Source: Deltaproteobacteria bacterium (GTDB taxonomy: Bacteria > SAR324 > JACQKK01). Taken from it: a stretch of 16,800 nucleotides of DNA. The notes beneath the pieces were generated by a model. It saw only the letters and a list, made by a program, of their open reading frames with translations. It searched no databases and was not told the DNA's origin. The stretch covers positions 1 through 16,800 of the forward strand of contig JAOUPZ010000016.1 of the NCBI GenBank assembly GCA_029879595.1, in the 5' to 3' direction. How positions within the stretch are numbered: position 1 is the first letter of the stretch; each line of letters starts with the position of its first letter. Positions 15,296 to 16,800 of the stretch are shown in pieces. A program made the position numbers and the translations under genes.

Positions 15296-16250
15296 GTTCC
15301 TTTCCTGAAGGGGCAGCCCGGCCATTCTCGGCACGGCGGGGAGCGGTGACCAAAACACTGGCAGTCACAGGGGCCGAAGCCGGCCCCTCCGCACCCAGGC
15401 TGTTGACAAATCTCAATACAAATTCCATCTCCACCTGTGCCGTCTCGATCTGTTTGCCGCTGCCCGCCTGTTCCCTCCCGCCAGAAAGGTTGCCCTGGGG
15501 GCTGACGCTCAGCACCGGAGGCAGAAGCCACTGGGTATCCTCAATGGGGTCCCTGTTCAGGGGAAACTCCGGCCATGGATCTCCGGGCTTCCTTCCATAT
15601 ATATTACCCCGGAAGAACACCAGTTGCTCCACAGGGCGCCCCTGGCCTTCGGCCACCATGGCTATCCTTTCCTGCACCTGCTTCCAGTACAGCCTTCTTC
15701 CGCCGCCCGCCTGCGGCTTGTCCGCCACTGGCAGCGGCTCGGACAACAGGGTGGGCACGGGAATGTCAATCGCCGGTTCCAGAACCACCAGCGTGCCGGG
15801 GGGAGACTCGCCCTCAGGATACACATTGGCCAGCCAGATCCTCAGGGTATGGCCCGGCGGCAGTTTTGGCAGGGGCAGAACAAGCCAGAACTTCCCGGCA
15901 TCCCGGCGCAGGGGCCTGGCGCCACGGGCGTCGACCCACCGGGTCTGCTCCAGACCCGCCGGACAGTTCAGGCAGTCCAGGGGGCGGCTCTCCAGCCTGA
16001 TCCTGACGCCTTCCAGCTTCTCCGCCTGTTCCCTGGGTGGCACGGGCCAGGAAATAAGCACCGAGTCCGTCCGCTGGCGGGCCTGCAGATCTCCTGTGGG
16101 AGGAAGCTTTTCCTCCAGGGGCTCAGGGGGGGTTTTGAACCCGCATCCGCCACCCCATATCAGTACGACCGCCAGCGCCAGCGCCAGCCATACCCGTTCC
16201 GCCAAAGCCGGACCCGGCCGCCCCCGCTGATCTTTTCCACTTCCGGACAT
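15288..16250 (-). CDS. putative lipoprotein with FN3-like N-terminal module
   Basis: Protein of 320 residues. A hydrophobic segment at about 20-32 is followed by GGGCGFKTPPEP, in which C36 is a plausible lipidation site, although the residue at -3 is Gly, not the usual Leu. The sequence PPTGDLQARQRTDSVLISW at 50-68 resembles the first strands of a fibronectin type III domain, and CLNCP at 93-97 follows. This combination (lipoprotein Cys, Lys-x-x-Pro-Pro linker, FN3-like strand, C-x-x-C-P) resembles small lipoproteins found in deltaproteobacteria-like genomes; the resemblance is from memory and not tested. The C-terminal part is Pro/Gly-rich with no recognised domain. The gene starts at ATG 16250 (GGCGGA upstream) and overlaps the TPR lipoprotein gene by 8 bp, so the two form a transcription unit. 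No function is assigned. Confidence 0.68.
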   Translation of the reverse strand: MSGSGKDQRGRPGPALAERVWLALALAVVLIWGGGCGFKTPPEPLEEKLPPTGDLQARQRTDSVLISWPVPPREQAEKLEGVRIRLESRPLDCLNCPAGLEQTRWVDARGARPLRRDAGKFWLVLPLPKLPPGHTLRIWLANVYPEGESPPGTLVVLEPAIDIPVPTLLSEPLPVADKPQAGGGRRLYWKQVQERIAMVAEGQGRPVEQLVFFRGNIYGRKPGDPWPEFPLNRDPIEDTQWLLPPVLSVSPQGNLSGGREQAGSGKQIETAQVEMEFVLRFVNSLGAEGPASAPVTASVLVTAPRRAENGRAAPSGKEHE

Positions 16251-16443
16251 GAATCCGCCGTTTGCATTCGTCGATTAACCCGGAGAGATTGCGCCGGATG
16301 TCTTTATGCCATTCATAGCAGATGCGCGGGGTTTGGAAAACCTTGGCGCAACATGCCATAATGTGCCCATGAAAATCAGGGTTTGCCAAAATCCCCCGGC
16401 CGCATCCGCAGATGGCCTTATCCGTCTCCGGGCGGGGGGCGGA
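16251..16443. other. divergent intergenic region
   Basis: The 193 bp between the minus-strand lipoprotein gene and the plus-strand right-edge frame must carry promoters for both. No strong -35/-10 pair is visible on either strand. The right-edge frame is already open from 16279 and has earlier ATG codons at 16306 and 16369, so part of this region could be coding. Confidence 0.4.
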
Positions 16444-16800
16444 ATGCGTAGCCGGGTTGCCGGCATCGCACTACGGAGCCGACCTGCGGCGGGGCCGTTG
16501 CATCTCTCCCCCATACCTGCCGCGTGGCATATTTTTCTGCGGCATATTTTCCTGCGGCCTATATTCCGACCGCATTATTCCCTGCCTCGTTTTTCCTTGG
16601 CGTTGTTTATTGTGCCATGGTTTATTCGGCCATGGTTAACCCGGCCACTATTTACCCGGCCACCGTTATTCATGCCACTGACAATCCTGCCACTGACAAT
16701 CCTGCCACTGTTAATCCTGCCGTGGTTGATCATGCTGGGGCCGCTGCCCGCCGGAGCCGCTGAAAAAAACCGAGCCGCCCCAACAAACCAAGGCCCGGCC
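16444..16800 (+). CDS. exported protein with repeat-built hydrophobic leader (partial, runs off the right edge)
   Basis: The frame is open from 16279 through 16800 without a stop. The 14-unit 15-bp tandem repeat lies inside it and is translated as pentapeptides with Pro at nearly every fifth residue (for example LPLTI LPLTI LPLLI LPWLI). The hydrophobic stretch ends in MLGPLPAGAAEKNRAAPT, which looks like the c-region and cleavage site of a signal peptide (PAGA followed by AEKN). The mature part would begin at about 16765 and continue beyond the window. The start is uncertain: ATG 16444 has a G-rich sequence 5 nt upstream and a basic N-terminus (MRSRV). ATG 16306 or 16369, GTG 16612, and ATG 16672 (MPLTILPLTI) are alternatives. 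The other two forward frames are also open across the array, so the coding frame rests on the signal-peptide-like ending. Function unknown. Confidence 0.45.
   Translation, partial: MRSRVAGIALRSRPAAGPLHLSPIPAAWHIFLRHIFLRPIFRPHYSLPRFSLALFIVPWFIRPWLTRPLFTRPPLFMPLTILPLTILPLLILPWLIMLGPLPAGAAEKNRAAPTNQGPA
16523..16732 (+). repeat. degenerate 15-bp tandem repeat, 14 units
   Basis: Fourteen consecutive 15-bp units without indels, beginning at 16523 and every 15 bp to 16718. Two are identical (TGCCACTGACAATCC at 16673 and 16688) and a third differs at two bases (16703). Units 1-3 form a second similar group (GGCATATTTT-like) and units 7-9 a third (GGCCATGGTT-like). Neighbouring units resemble each other most, as expected from repeated unequal duplication or slippage followed by divergence. 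The unit length is a multiple of three, so changes in copy number keep the reading frame. Confidence 0.85.

Noticed and set aside
14908..16230. 440-codon plus-strand frame
   Set aside because: Antisense to the two lipoprotein genes; Pro/Arg/Ser-rich without a recognisable domain.
16523..16732. CRISPR array or canonical pentapeptide-repeat (A[D/N]LXX) protein
   Set aside because: There are no spacers between the 15-bp units, and the encoded pentads put Pro in a fixed position without the A[D/N]L core.

Overview
The window is GC-rich, gene-dense DNA from a Gram-negative bacterium. The Gram-negative call rests on two lipoprotein-type signal sequences, a CGFS monothiol glutaredoxin and periplasmic copper chaperones. 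The SCO and PCuAC copper chaperones point to a copper-containing terminal oxidase, so to aerobic or microaerobic respiration. A proteobacterium-like lineage is the best guess, but nothing here fixes the taxon. There are no rRNA or tRNA genes, no CRISPR array and no intact mobile element.

Layout from left to right. (1) 1-1307, minus strand: most of a formate-tetrahydrofolate ligase (fhs), cut by the window edge. (2) 1489-5259, minus strand: a compact operon in the order GT2 polyprenyl-phosphate glycosyltransferase, GT39/ArnT-like membrane glycosyltransferase, GtrA flippase-like protein, and a PP-loop ATPase of the Dph6 family. The first three form the classic set for lipid-linked sugar transfer across the inner membrane. 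(3) 5392-5781, minus strand: a Grx4/GrxD-type glutaredoxin with a hairpin-rich leader, followed by about 500 bp without a convincing gene. (4) 6301-8074, plus strand: a copper-delivery cassette of a DUF2946-like small protein, SCO1/SenC and PCuAC. (5) 8467-11788, plus strand: a three-gene succinate dehydrogenase/fumarate reductase operon in the order membrane anchor, flavoprotein, iron-sulfur protein, behind a recognisable promoter. (6) 11841-13351, minus strand: a small P-loop kinase-like ATPase and the ribosome-assembly GTPase RsgA. (7) 13388-16250, minus strand: a pair of overlapping genes for exported proteins, a short one with an FN3-like start and a large TPR-repeat lipoprotein. (8) 16251-16800: a divergent intergenic region, then a plus-strand open frame that runs off the right edge. 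Its start region is a degenerate 15-bp tandem repeat of 14 units, the most unusual feature in the window.

How the genes fit together. The copper cassette and the Sdh/Frd operon are adjacent, point the same way and both belong to the respiratory chain: one supplies copper to a cytochrome oxidase encoded elsewhere, the other feeds electrons into the quinone pool. Fhs supplies one-carbon units, RsgA belongs to ribosome maturation, and the glycosyltransferase operon serves the envelope. No single new system spans the window. The points most worth following are the 15-bp minisatellite in the leader of the right-edge gene, the paired TPR/FN3 lipoproteins, and a Dph6-like enzyme inside a glycolipid operon.
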